From assembly GCA_937920725.1 (NCBI GenBank), contig CALEUW010000030.1:1-64000 (forward strand): 64,000 nt of DNA, in the 5' to 3' direction. Both the position numbers and the translations under genes were made by a program. This document shows positions 1 to 7,800 of the stretch, one piece after another (position 1 is the first letter of the stretch; each line of letters starts with the position of its first letter). Below the pieces are notes generated by a model, which did no database searches, was not told where the DNA came from, and was given only the letters and a program-made list of their open reading frames with translations. The stretch comes from UMGS1601 sp900553335. GTDB lineage: Bacteria; Bacillota; Clostridia; Oscillospirales; Ruminococcaceae.

Positions 1-50
1 GTTGCCCCTTATTGAATAGCACAAGGGTGATTTTTTTGTCAAATTATGTC
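1..50 (-). repeat. Family 1 intergenic repeat, copy truncated by window edge
   Basis: The reverse complement of these bases nearly matches 3893-3940, including the TTCAATAAGG core and the adjoining poly-A/CACCCTTG stretch. It is the end of a family 1 element whose remainder lies outside the window. Confidence 0.7.
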
Positions 51-73
51 GAATATTTTGGCTGTGTATTAAG

Positions 74-931
74 CTACGGTAACACCTTTTTCATGAAATC
101 CTCTGTGGAAATTCCGCTTGGGCGGTTATATCTCCCCATGCAGTAAAGCGAAGCTTCATCCTTTATGATATTTATTTTTTCTTCGCATCCAAGCGAGATC
201 TTGAAGCCGCAGGTTTTAACTAAATTCTTGCTCTCCTCGCTGACAAGTCCGTAAGGGTAAGTGTAGATCGACGGAACTATCTGAGCATTTTTTTTGATAG
301 AATTTAAAAATGTGTTTGTGTCGGACAAAAACGCACTTCTGTAATCGGAATAAGTTTCATTGGATTTGATTTTAGAGCCTCGTCTTTCTCCAAGCGAATG
401 GAAATCGTTTGAATGGCAGGCGATATCAACCTTTCCGCTTAGATAAAGCTCTCTTACTTCATTCCAGTTTAAATAAGAGTATTCGTCATTTCGCTGTTTG
501 TTACTGTCCTCTCTGTCGCAAAAGCTGCCTACTACCGAAAAAACAGCCTTCATATTGTATTTTTCCAAAAGCGGTAAAACATATGTAAGATTGTTTAAAC
601 AGCCGTCATCGAAGGTTAGCATTACAGATTTTTCGGGAAGGCTTTTTCCGGAATAGACATAGGCTATAAGCTCAGAGGAGGTTATAGCGGTATATCCGTT
701 ATTTTTCAGATATAAAAGATCCTTTTCAAGCTCAACGGGCGATAAAACGTATTCTCCGTGCTGGCTTTCGTCTTTTAAAATGCTGTGATACATTATTATA
801 GCTACCTTTTCGCCGGAGTTTTTCGCATATACGGTAACACTTATTTTTACAGCAAAAACCGTAATCAAAACAGAGAATAAAACTATTGCGATTATGGTAC
901 GTTGTTTGAACAGAAATTTCATAAAAAGCAT
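74..931 (-). CDS. Membrane-anchored polysaccharide deacetylase (NodB/CE4 family)
   Basis: Likely a carbohydrate esterase 4 enzyme that removes N-acetyl groups from peptidoglycan or another cell-surface polysaccharide, acting outside the membrane. The 285-residue product has an N-terminal hydrophobic segment (about residues 11-35, signal anchor), a YHS motif near 48-50, the metal-binding TFDDG motif at 106-110, and later a CHSNDFHS segment that fits the zinc-histidine motif. The ATG at 931 is chosen because AAGGAG lies 8 nt upstream; a GTG three codons earlier overlaps that ribosome binding site. It diverges from the phosphofructokinase gene and appears monocistronic. The exact substrate cannot be told from sequence. 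Confidence 0.85.
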   Translation of the reverse strand: MLFMKFLFKQRTIIAIVLFSVLITVFAVKISVTVYAKNSGEKVAIIMYHSILKDESQHGEYVLSPVELEKDLLYLKNNGYTAITSSELIAYVYSGKSLPEKSVMLTFDDGCLNNLTYVLPLLEKYNMKAVFSVVGSFCDREDSNKQRNDEYSYLNWNEVRELYLSGKVDIACHSNDFHSLGERRGSKIKSNETYSDYRSAFLSDTNTFLNSIKKNAQIVPSIYTYPYGLVSEESKNLVKTCGFKISLGCEEKINIIKDEASLYCMGRYNRPSGISTEDFMKKVLP

Positions 932-987
932 TGTGATCACTCCTTATCAAAGTATATTCAAAGCTGAGCTTTTTTTGCATAAAAGGC

Positions 988-1016
988 TTGTATTTTATTT
1001 ATCTGTATGATAAAAT
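988..1016 (+). promoter_or_regulatory. Predicted sigma-A promoter of pfk
   Basis: TTGTAT (988-993), 17-bp spacer, TAAAAT (1011-1016) preceded by TGA, an extended -10. It lies about 45 bp upstream of the phosphofructokinase start. Confidence 0.6.
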
Positions 1017-1060
1017 TAAGTGAGTACATTGTTAAAAAGCTTTGAACGGAGGGGTTTGAC

Positions 1061-2143
1061 ATGAAAAGACGAATCGGTATTTTAACAAGCGGAGGAGATT
1101 GTCCGGGACTTAACGCAACAATAAGAGGTGTTGCAAAAGCCTGTTATGAAAAATTCGGTTCAAGCGACGTTGAAATAGTCGGTATTTTAAACGGATACTC
1201 AGGACTTATAAACAACGAGTGTATCGAAATGAAGGAAAGTGATTTTTCAGGAATACTCACTCGTGGAGGAACTATTTTCGGTACAAAAAGAACACCTTAT
1301 AAAATGATGCAGGTTATTGGAGATGACAATGTTGACAAGGTCAAGGCGATGAAATCGACATATAAAAAGCAAAAGCTTGACTGTGTATTAACGCTTGGCG
1401 GAAACGGAACTCATAAGACATCGAATCTGTTATCTTCTGAAGGGCTGAACGTTATCGGACTTCCTAAAACCATCGACAACGATATTTACGGAACGGATGT
1501 AACATTCGGTTTTCATACCTCTGTTGACATTGCAACAGAGGTTATAGACAGGCTTCACACAACGGCAACCTCTCACGGAAGATGTCTTGTTGTTGAGATC
1601 ATGGGTAACAAGGCTGGTTGGCTCACGCTTTATTCCGGAATTGCAGGCGGTGCAGATATCATTGTCATTCCGGAGATTCCGTATGATATAGATAAGCTTT
1701 GCAAAGCAGTTGAAAAAAGAAACAAAGAGAAAAAGGCATTTTCTATTATTGCAGTTGCTGAGGGTGCTTTGAGCAGCGATGAAGCAAGTCTTAAGAAGAA
1801 AGAGCGGGCAAAACAAAGGGCGCTTGCAGGAATAACGACTGCTACATCGACTATTGCTAAACAGATTGAAGCAAATACGGGAATGGAGGCAAGAGTTTGT
1901 GTTCCCGGCCATATGTTAAGAGGAGGAAGTCCGTCTGCATATGACAGAGTATTGGCTACAAAATTCGGAGTGAGGGCAGCTCAGCTCATCGGTGAAGAGA
2001 AATACGGATATACTGTCGCCCTGGTAGATACTGTTGTTACTGAGAATAAGCTTTCAGACATTGCAGGAAAAACAAAATTCGTTCCGAAAGACGGACAGCT
2101 TGTTAAAACCGCAAAGGATATTGGAATTTCTTTCGGAGATTAA
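1061..2143 (+). CDS. pfkA: 6-phosphofructokinase
   Basis: Phosphorylates fructose 6-phosphate to fructose 1,6-bisphosphate in cytosolic glycolysis. The 360-residue protein starts with the family motif GILTSGGDCPGLNA and carries PKTIDND at 135-141 with the catalytic Asp139. The phosphoryl-donor loop reads GGNGT (113-117). The Gly at the residue equivalent to E. coli 104 favours ATP over pyrophosphate, while Lys136 (Gly in E. coli) is typical of PPi and mixed-type enzymes, so donor use is not certain. AACGGAGGGG lies just upstream. Aldolase, the next glycolytic enzyme, follows but has its own promoter. Confidence 0.9.
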   Translation: MKRRIGILTSGGDCPGLNATIRGVAKACYEKFGSSDVEIVGILNGYSGLINNECIEMKESDFSGILTRGGTIFGTKRTPYKMMQVIGDDNVDKVKAMKSTYKKQKLDCVLTLGGNGTHKTSNLLSSEGLNVIGLPKTIDNDIYGTDVTFGFHTSVDIATEVIDRLHTTATSHGRCLVVEIMGNKAGWLTLYSGIAGGADIIVIPEIPYDIDKLCKAVEKRNKEKKAFSIIAVAEGALSSDEASLKKKERAKQRALAGITTATSTIAKQIEANTGMEARVCVPGHMLRGGSPSAYDRVLATKFGVRAAQLIGEEKYGYTVALVDTVVTENKLSDIAGKTKFVPKDGQLVKTAKDIGISFGD

Positions 2144-2202
2144 CTTGAGATTAGTAGTGCAGCAGATTCTTTTGAAACATCAGGTAAAATTTTACTATAC
2201 TG

Positions 2203-2253
2203 TTGCATTTTTTCAAAAAATGAGATATAATTAATGTAAACAAAAATTGTTTA
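2203..2253 (+). promoter_or_regulatory. fba promoter with overlapping palindromic operator candidate
   Basis: TTGCAT (2203-2208), 17 bp, TATAAT (2226-2231). Immediately downstream, across the expected start site, is the perfect inverted repeat TAAACAA-AAA-TTGTTTA (2237-2253). The position would suit a repressor; the regulator is unknown, and the site does not match the Rex consensus. Confidence 0.6.
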
Positions 2254-2276
2254 ATAATTTTTTGGAGGTTAAATTT

Positions 2277-3140
2277 ATGCTAGTTTCGGCAAAGGACATG
2301 CTTAATAAGGCAAGAGATGGCAAGTATGCTGTTGGTCAGTTCAACATCAATAATTTAGAGTGGACTAAGGCAATTTTACTTACAGCTGAGGAGCTTAAGT
2401 CGCCTGTTATCCTCGGAGTTTCTGAGGGCGCTGGAAAGTATATGTGCGGTTACAAGACTGTTGTTGGCATGGTGAACGGAATGCTTGAGGAGCTTAACAT
2501 TACAGTACCTGTTGCACTTCACCTCGATCATGGTTCATATGACGGAGCAAAGGCTTGCATTGAAGCAGGATTTTCGTCTGTAATGTTTGACGGATCACAT
2601 TATCCGATTGAAGAGAATGTTGAAAAGACAACTGAGCTTGTTAAGATATGCGAAGAAAAAGGACTCTCAATTGAGGCTGAGGTAGGCTCAATCGGAGGTG
2701 AAGAGGACGGCGTTATCGGTGCAGGTGAGTGCGCTGATCCTGACGAGTGTAAGGCTATTGCTGATCTTGGAGTTACGATGCTTGCTGCCGGAATCGGAAA
2801 CATTCACGGTAAATATCCTGAGAACTGGGCAGGTCTTTCTTTCGATACACTTGCTGCTGTTAAGGAAAAGGTAGGAGATATGCCTCTCGTATTGCATGGC
2901 GGAACAGGAATCCCTGAGGACATGATTAAAAAGGCTATTTCTCTCGGCGTTGCTAAGATCAATGTTAATACTGAGTGCCAGCTTGCTTTCCAAGAGGCTA
3001 CAAGAAAATATATTGAAGCAGGAAAAGATTTAGAGGGCAAGGGATTTGACCCAAGAAAGCTTTTAGCACCGGGATTTGAAGCTATTAAAGCTACAGTAAA
3101 AGAAAAAATGGAGCTTTTCGGTTCAATTGGCAAAGCTTAA
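2277..3140 (+). CDS. fba: Class II fructose-1,6-bisphosphate aldolase
   Basis: Zinc-dependent cleavage of fructose 1,6-bisphosphate to dihydroxyacetone phosphate and glyceraldehyde 3-phosphate. The 287-residue protein carries family motifs for metal and phosphate binding: HLDHGS, GNIHGKYP and LHGGTGIP. The ATG at 2277 is preferred over an upstream in-frame codon because TTGGAGG lies 8 nt before it and the product then begins MLVSAKDML, as in the family. It has its own promoter and a strong terminator at 3169-3210. Confidence 0.95.
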   Translation: MLVSAKDMLNKARDGKYAVGQFNINNLEWTKAILLTAEELKSPVILGVSEGAGKYMCGYKTVVGMVNGMLEELNITVPVALHLDHGSYDGAKACIEAGFSSVMFDGSHYPIEENVEKTTELVKICEEKGLSIEAEVGSIGGEEDGVIGAGECADPDECKAIADLGVTMLAAGIGNIHGKYPENWAGLSFDTLAAVKEKVGDMPLVLHGGTGIPEDMIKKAISLGVAKINVNTECQLAFQEATRKYIEAGKDLEGKGFDPRKLLAPGFEAIKATVKEKMELFGSIGKA

Positions 3141-3168
3141 TGTGTTTTTTAGCTTAAATTAGAAACTA

Positions 3169-3210
3169 CTGTCTGAGGAGCAATTTTCCTCAGACAGCAG
3201 GTTTTTATTT
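3169..3210 (+). terminator. Rho-independent terminator after fba
   Basis: CTGTCTGAGGA (3169-3179) pairs with TCCTCAGACAG (3187-3197), followed by a T-rich run (3202-3210). Confidence 0.9.
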
Positions 3211-3234
3211 TAAAACACTGATTTACAATTAAAT

Positions 3235-3276
3235 ACGAGTGTAGCCTAGGTACCACTCGAAAATAAAAACAAGGAG
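3235..3276 (+). promoter_or_regulatory. preQ1-I riboswitch upstream of queT
   Basis: CGAGUG (3236-3241) pairs with CACUCG (3254-3259) around a 12-nt loop. An A-rich tail and AAGGAG (3271-3276) follow; the AGG of this tail can pair with CCU in the loop to form the H-type pseudoknot. This is the layout of the small preQ1-I class, and the pseudoknot would sequester the ribosome binding site, so preQ1 would shut off translation. The downstream gene is a queuosine-precursor transporter, which supports the call. Confidence 0.85.
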
Positions 3277-3284
3277 TTATTTTT

Positions 3285-3848
3285 ATGTCTGAATTTAATT
3301 TTTTCGGTTATAAACTAAGCGTTAAAAGGCTTGTTATTCTGTCGGTAGTTGCAGCGGTTTATGTTGCGGTTACTATTGCTTGCGGTAATTTGTCGTATGC
3401 AAACATTCAGTTTAGAATTTCAGAGGCGTTGGTTTTGCTTTGCTTTTATAAAAAAGCGTATTGCCTGCCGATGATTATCGGGTGCTTTATTGCAAACATT
3501 GCGTCTACTGTAGGACTTGTGGACATGGTTGTCGGAACACTTGCAACGGTAATTGCTGTTCTTGGAATTGCAGTATGTTCCGCTGTTTTGCCGAAAGCTT
3601 TTGCAAAGATGGGAATGAGCGAGGGTATAGCGCATGCTGTCAGCATGGTAATTGCGTCCTTGTGTCCGGTAGCTGCAAACGCTGTGCTTGTAGGACTTGA
3701 GCTTTACATATTCTTAGATTTGCCGCTTGTGCTGTCGATGCTTCAGGTCGGAGCAGGAGAGCTTGTTTGCGTAACCGTTTTAGGTTCAGTTTTATTTATA
3801 TGCTTAGAGAAAAATAAGCAGTTTATGGGACTGATTAAGTCAGTATAA
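3285..3848 (+). CDS. queT: QueT-family queuosine precursor transporter
   Basis: Integral membrane protein of 187 residues with about five hydrophobic segments, including the NLSYANIQFRISEAL region typical of QueT. It is predicted to be a substrate-binding component that salvages preQ1/preQ0 or queuine for tRNA queuosine modification, probably working with an ECF energising module not encoded here. Function is inferred from family resemblance and the preQ1-I riboswitch directly upstream. AAGGAG is 8 nt before the ATG. Confidence 0.85.
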   Translation: MSEFNFFGYKLSVKRLVILSVVAAVYVAVTIACGNLSYANIQFRISEALVLLCFYKKAYCLPMIIGCFIANIASTVGLVDMVVGTLATVIAVLGIAVCSAVLPKAFAKMGMSEGIAHAVSMVIASLCPVAANAVLVGLELYIFLDLPLVLSMLQVGAGELVCVTVLGSVLFICLEKNKQFMGLIKSV

Positions 3849-3892
3849 CTATAATTGATAATTGACAATGGATAATGGACGATCATTCTACA

Positions 3893-4058
3893 TAATTTGA
3901 CAAAAAATCACCCTTGTTCTATTCAATAAGGAGCAACGCTCCGTCATTCAACAAACGACCGGGCGTTAGCCCCTTAGCATTTCAGTGGGGGACAATTCCC
4001 CACTGAAATGCTAAATTGCCCCCTTGCCTCTAAGGCTAGGGGACATAATCGTTGTTAT
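3893..4058 (+). repeat. Family 1 intergenic repeat (long subtype)
   Basis: A 166-bp element between queT and the RHH gene, beginning with a TTCAATAAGG core and ending CGTTGTTAT. It contains a long near-perfect palindrome around 3978-4014 (AGCATTTCAGTGGGG and its complement). It aligns with 35901-36036 and, inverted, with 58769-58903. A short AATTGATAATTGACAATGG stretch precedes it at about 3851-3870. The 332-bp gap holds no gene. Confidence 0.8.
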
Positions 4059-4142
4059 GGTCACAAGGGTGCCGGTTCTGGATACTGGAAATTCAGAAGA
4101 AAGACGCAAGAATAATCGACAATTTAATTATTACAAAAATTT

Positions 4143-4178
4143 AGACACAGGGAATTTTACAACTCTCTGTGTCTTTTG
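4143..4178. terminator. Bidirectional terminator downstream of the RHH gene
   Basis: AGACACAG (4143-4150) pairs with CTGTGTCT (4167-4174), with a T run on the plus side and an A/T-rich flank on the other. It ends the minus-strand RHH transcript. Confidence 0.65.
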
Positions 4179-4180
4179 CT

Positions 4181-4369
4181 TTAATCTTCATCATTCTTCG
4201 ATGCTTCTCCGGTGTCAATATTATCAATTGCAAAATCTAAGCATTGTATAACAAGCTGATTCAGAGAAATATTGTTTTTATATGCTATCTTATCGAGTTT
4301 CTCTATCATGTCTATCGGCAATCTGAATGTTTTGCTGGCAGATTCCGACTTTCCTTGTATTCTCAACAT
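4181..4369 (-). CDS. Ribbon-helix-helix (Arc/CopG-type) DNA-binding protein
   Basis: A 62-residue protein whose segment KTFRLPIDMIEKLDKIA followed by NNISLNQLVIQCLDFAI matches an RHH fold: a DNA-contacting beta strand then two helices. Such proteins bind palindromic operators as dimers and act as repressors or antitoxins. No toxin-like partner gene is adjacent. AAGGAGTGTG lies upstream of the ATG. The gene diverges from a strong promoter and an RNA gene at 4569-4865, and a 10-bp-arm palindrome sits between them, so autoregulation and control of the RNA are plausible inferences. Confidence 0.75.
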   Translation of the reverse strand: MLRIQGKSESASKTFRLPIDMIEKLDKIAYKNNISLNQLVIQCLDFAIDNIDTGEASKNDED

Positions 4370-4440
4370 TTGCTACACACTCCTTTATTATAATTATGCA
4401 ACAAAAACTGCTCAAAATAAACAATCAAAAACTAATTCAA

Positions 4441-4464
4441 ATTGAACTTAAAAATAAGTTCAAT
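4441..4464. promoter_or_regulatory. Perfect palindrome, candidate RHH operator
   Basis: ATTGAACTTA-AAAA-TAAGTTCAAT: 10-bp arms, 4-bp spacer, between the divergent RHH gene and the RNA-gene promoter. Two related direct repeats of about 20 bp flank the RNA promoter (TGCAATCAAAAGTGATGTGA at 4466 and TGCAATCATTTGTGATATAC at 4577); the second overlaps the -10 box. No coding sequence lies in 4370-4603. Confidence 0.6.
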
Positions 4465-4568
4465 ATGCAATCAAAAGTGATGTGATTATTATTTGCAGAA
4501 TTGGAGCAGATATTCTTTATTTGTGCAAAATACACAAAAATAAGCAATAAATTTGTAATATGTTTTAC

Positions 4569-4597
4569 TTGCAATTTGCAATCATTTGTGATATACT
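4569..4597 (+). promoter_or_regulatory. Strong promoter of the ncRNA gene
   Basis: TTGCAA (4569-4574), 17-bp spacer, TATACT (4592-4597). Transcription would start near 4604. No open reading frame with a ribosome binding site follows, which points to an RNA gene. Confidence 0.65.
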
Positions 4598-4603
4598 TTG
4601 ATT

Positions 4604-4865
4604 ACGGGAATGAAGGTACGTTACATTCCTTTCTGTTAGGTCTCCTTTGGAGACATATATCACCCTTCTTATTATGATAAAGGTGTATATTGCATTTTTA
4701 ATTCAGAATTTAACTGGGTTACGGTATAGATAGTTTGCGGATTATTATGGCCGTAGCAGTTATATTCTGACTTAAAATTAATCACGCCACCGTCTTTACT
4801 GGGAGGTAAAGAAGTCATAAAAGTAAGCTCCTCACAGGGATTTCTCTGTGGGGAGCTTGCTTTTT
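4604..4865 (+). ncRNA. Unassigned structured RNA gene, about 260 nt
   Basis: Between a near-consensus promoter and a strong terminator lies a non-coding stretch with serial stems: GGAATG/CATTCC (4607-4629), GGTCTCC/GGAGAC (4639-4654), an arm near 4656-4690 (ATATATCACC with GGTGTATAT), a long arm with TCAGAAT...ATTCTGA (about 4703-4770) enclosing TACGG/CCGTA, CTTTAC/GTAAAG (4794-4810), and the terminator hairpin (AAGCTCC.../...GGGAGCTT, 4825-4858) followed by TTTTT. I see no motifs of RNase P, tmRNA, SRP RNA or a rod-like 6S RNA, but distant members cannot be excluded by eye. The terminator also serves mfd from the other strand. Confidence 0.55.
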
Positions 4866-4869
4866 AGTA

Positions 4870-7800
4870 TCAAACTTTCATTACATCGAGAATTGTTTTT
4901 ATAAGTTCTATGGTTTTCTGTTTGCCGTCCGCTGTGATTATAAAGCAAGGGCGAGCGCCGTCGGAAAACTTTATGCGTTTTTTATAGCTTTTAGCAAGAG
5001 CTGTTATCTGTTCGGAGGTTATATCTCTTATAAAGAAGCAGATATTTTTTCCCCTCTGTGCGATTTCCGAAATTCCAAGCTGTGAAGCGGTATTTCTTAA
5101 AAGCGAAACCTCGATAAGTCCGTCAACCGAACGAGGAATTTTGCCGAACCTGTCGCAAAGCTCGTCAATAACGTCGTTTGCATCTTCCTCATTGTATATT
5201 GCAGCAATGCGTCTGTAAGCATCAATCCTCTGCGTAAGGCTTTCAATATAGGTTTCGGGAATATAAGCGTTTATTGCTACGTCTACCAAGCAGTCCTCCG
5301 GTGAAACCGGAAGCGCTTCGCCCTTTAAGGCTGCTATAGCTTCATTTAAGATACGGAGATACATTTCGTATCCTACCGCTTCCATGTGACCGTGTTGTTT
5401 TGAGGAGAGGATATTTCCTGCTCCTCGAAGCTCCAAATCCCTCATAGCGATTTTAAAACCTGAGCCAAACTGCGTAAACTCTCTTATTGCCTGAAGTCTT
5501 TTTGAAGCGATTTCGCTAAGCTCTTTTCCTCTTGTAAAAGTAAAGTACGCAAACGCTCTTCTTGAGGATCTTCCTACTCTGCCCCTCAGCTGATAGAGCT
5601 GAGAAAGTCCGAAGCGGTCTGCGTTTTCGATAATGAGAGTGTTTACGTTTGAAACGTCAACTCCTGTTTCGATTATTGTTGTGCAGACTAAAATGTCTAT
5701 CTCCTTATCAACGAGCTGCCGCCAAACATCTGAAAGCTCGTTCTCGCTCATTTGACCGTGAGCTACAGCAATTCGAGCATTCGGAAGCATAGCCGAAAGC
5801 TTAGAGGCTGTATGAGTAATAGTTTCAACACGGTTGTGAATGTAGTAAACCTGACCTCCCCGTCTAAGCTCACGTTCGATAGCGTTTACAACAACAGCAT
5901 CGTTGTGTTCTATTACATAAGTTTGAACAGGAAGTCTGTCCTGAGGCGGATCGTCGATAGTTGACATATCTCTTATTCCGCTCATTGCCATGTTAAGCGT
6001 TCTTGGAATAGGCGTTGCGGAAAGGGTGAGCATATCAATACCCGGGAACATTTCTTTGAATTTTTCTTTGTGTTTAACTCCAAAGCGTTGTTCCTCGTCT
6101 ATTATAGCAAGTCCTAAATTTTTAAATACAATGTCCTTTTGAACGAGTCTGTGTGTTCCGATAACCATGTCCACAAGTCCTGACTTTAAGTCCTTTATGA
6201 CCTTTTTCTGCTGAGTGGGCGTGCGAAACCGCGAGAGAAGTTCTATTCTTACAGGGAAGTGCTCAAAACGCTTTACAGCAGTTTGGTAATGCTGCCATGC
6301 CAAAACTGTTGTGGGAACTAAAATAGCGCATTGCTTTGAATCAAGCATACACTTCATGCAGGCTCTCAGTGCAACCTCAGTTTTGCCGAATCCTACGTCA
6401 CCGCACAAAAGTCTGTCCATAGGGTATGGCTTTTCCATATCGGATTTAATTTCACTTATGCTTCTGAGCTGATCGTCAGTTTCGCTGAACTCAAATCTCT
6501 CTTCAAAATCCAGCTGCCATTCGTTATCGGGTGAAAAGGAATGGCCTTTTGAAAGCTGGCGTTTTGCATAAAGCTCAGTAAGCTCCTTTGCCATATCTTC
6601 AGCGGCGGCTTTTACTCTTGATTTTGTTTTTTTCCATTCAGCGGAGTTGAGCTTGTTAAGCCGTACCTTATTGTCATCTCCCGAACCGATATACCTGGTA
6701 ACAAGGTCGAGCTGTGTAACAGGAACATACAGCACATCAGTTCCTGCGTAAGAAATGGTTATATAGTCCTTGGAAACGCCTTGATTTTCAAGCTTTTTAA
6801 TTCCTTGGAATTTTCCTATTCCATAAAGCGAATGTACGACGAGATCTCCGGAGTTTATATCGCTTAAGCTTTTGATTCGTTCGCCTGACTTGAATTTGTT
6901 TTTGCGTTTTTTAATGTTTTCGCTTTGAAGCTTTGTAATAAGCGCAAGCTTTGAATCAGCATAATCAAATCCGTTTGAAAGCGAACCGGGTGTAACATAT
7001 ACGAATCCTTTTATAAGCTCGCTTTCGTCCCCAAGACGCTCACAGGCGATGCCGCTTTCACGCAAATCTGAAATTAAAATGTTAATCGTCTTTTCGCTGC
7101 CGCCGTATAAAACGGTAGTGTAATCCCTGTCGCAAAAGGTTTTTAGCTCGCCTGCAAGAGATTTGAAATCTCCGCTCCATGCAGAGGTCTGGTAACAGCT
7201 TGCGTTTATAAGCGACTTCAGCTCAATTTTTCCGCCTCGCATAAACGTATCGAGATAAACGGTTTTTGAATCTGAAAAAACCTTGGTTACTTCAGCTGTT
7301 GTAAGATAAAAGCCGTCAAGCGGTTTAAACATTATACCTTGCTCGTATAAGATCTTAAGATCCTCAGAAAGCTGAGTAGAAAAAGCTCTTGCCTTTGAAA
7401 ATACTGATTCTCTTTCACAGACTATTATCTTTGAGCCTTTAAAATAATCAAATACTGAGGTTTTTTCCGAATATGCGAGATTGTAATACTTATCTAAATT
7501 AGAGAGCGAAATTCCGCTTTCCAAAAGTTCTAAATCTTTTTCGATGTTTTCTTTGATGCTTGCTGCCTGCTTTCCTCTTGCCTTTTTTGAAAGAGCTGAA
7601 AGTAATTCGGGCATCAGGTTGCCGTCAATAAGTATTTCTCTTGCAGGACTTATCGTACACTCTGAAACTTCGCCCGTTCTTCTTTGACTCTCGGGATCGA
7701 AGGTGTATATTTTTTCGATTTCATCCCCCCATAGCTCAAGACGAACAGGGTCGGTCATTGACACACCATATATATCGAAAATATCCCCTCTCCTTGAAAA

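Noticed and set aside
1430..1912. Long open frame antisense to the phosphofructokinase gene
   Set aside because: Cys/Arg-rich translation without family resemblance, fully inside a clear gene, no ribosome binding site.
4024..4251. Plus-strand open frame across the end of the family 1 repeat and the RHH gene
   Set aside because: It overlaps the repeat, the terminator and the recognisable RHH gene on the other strand; composition is not protein-like.
4604..4865. 6S RNA
   Set aside because: The segment folds into serial separate hairpins, not one long rod with a central bubble; I could not align the ends. Left as unassigned.
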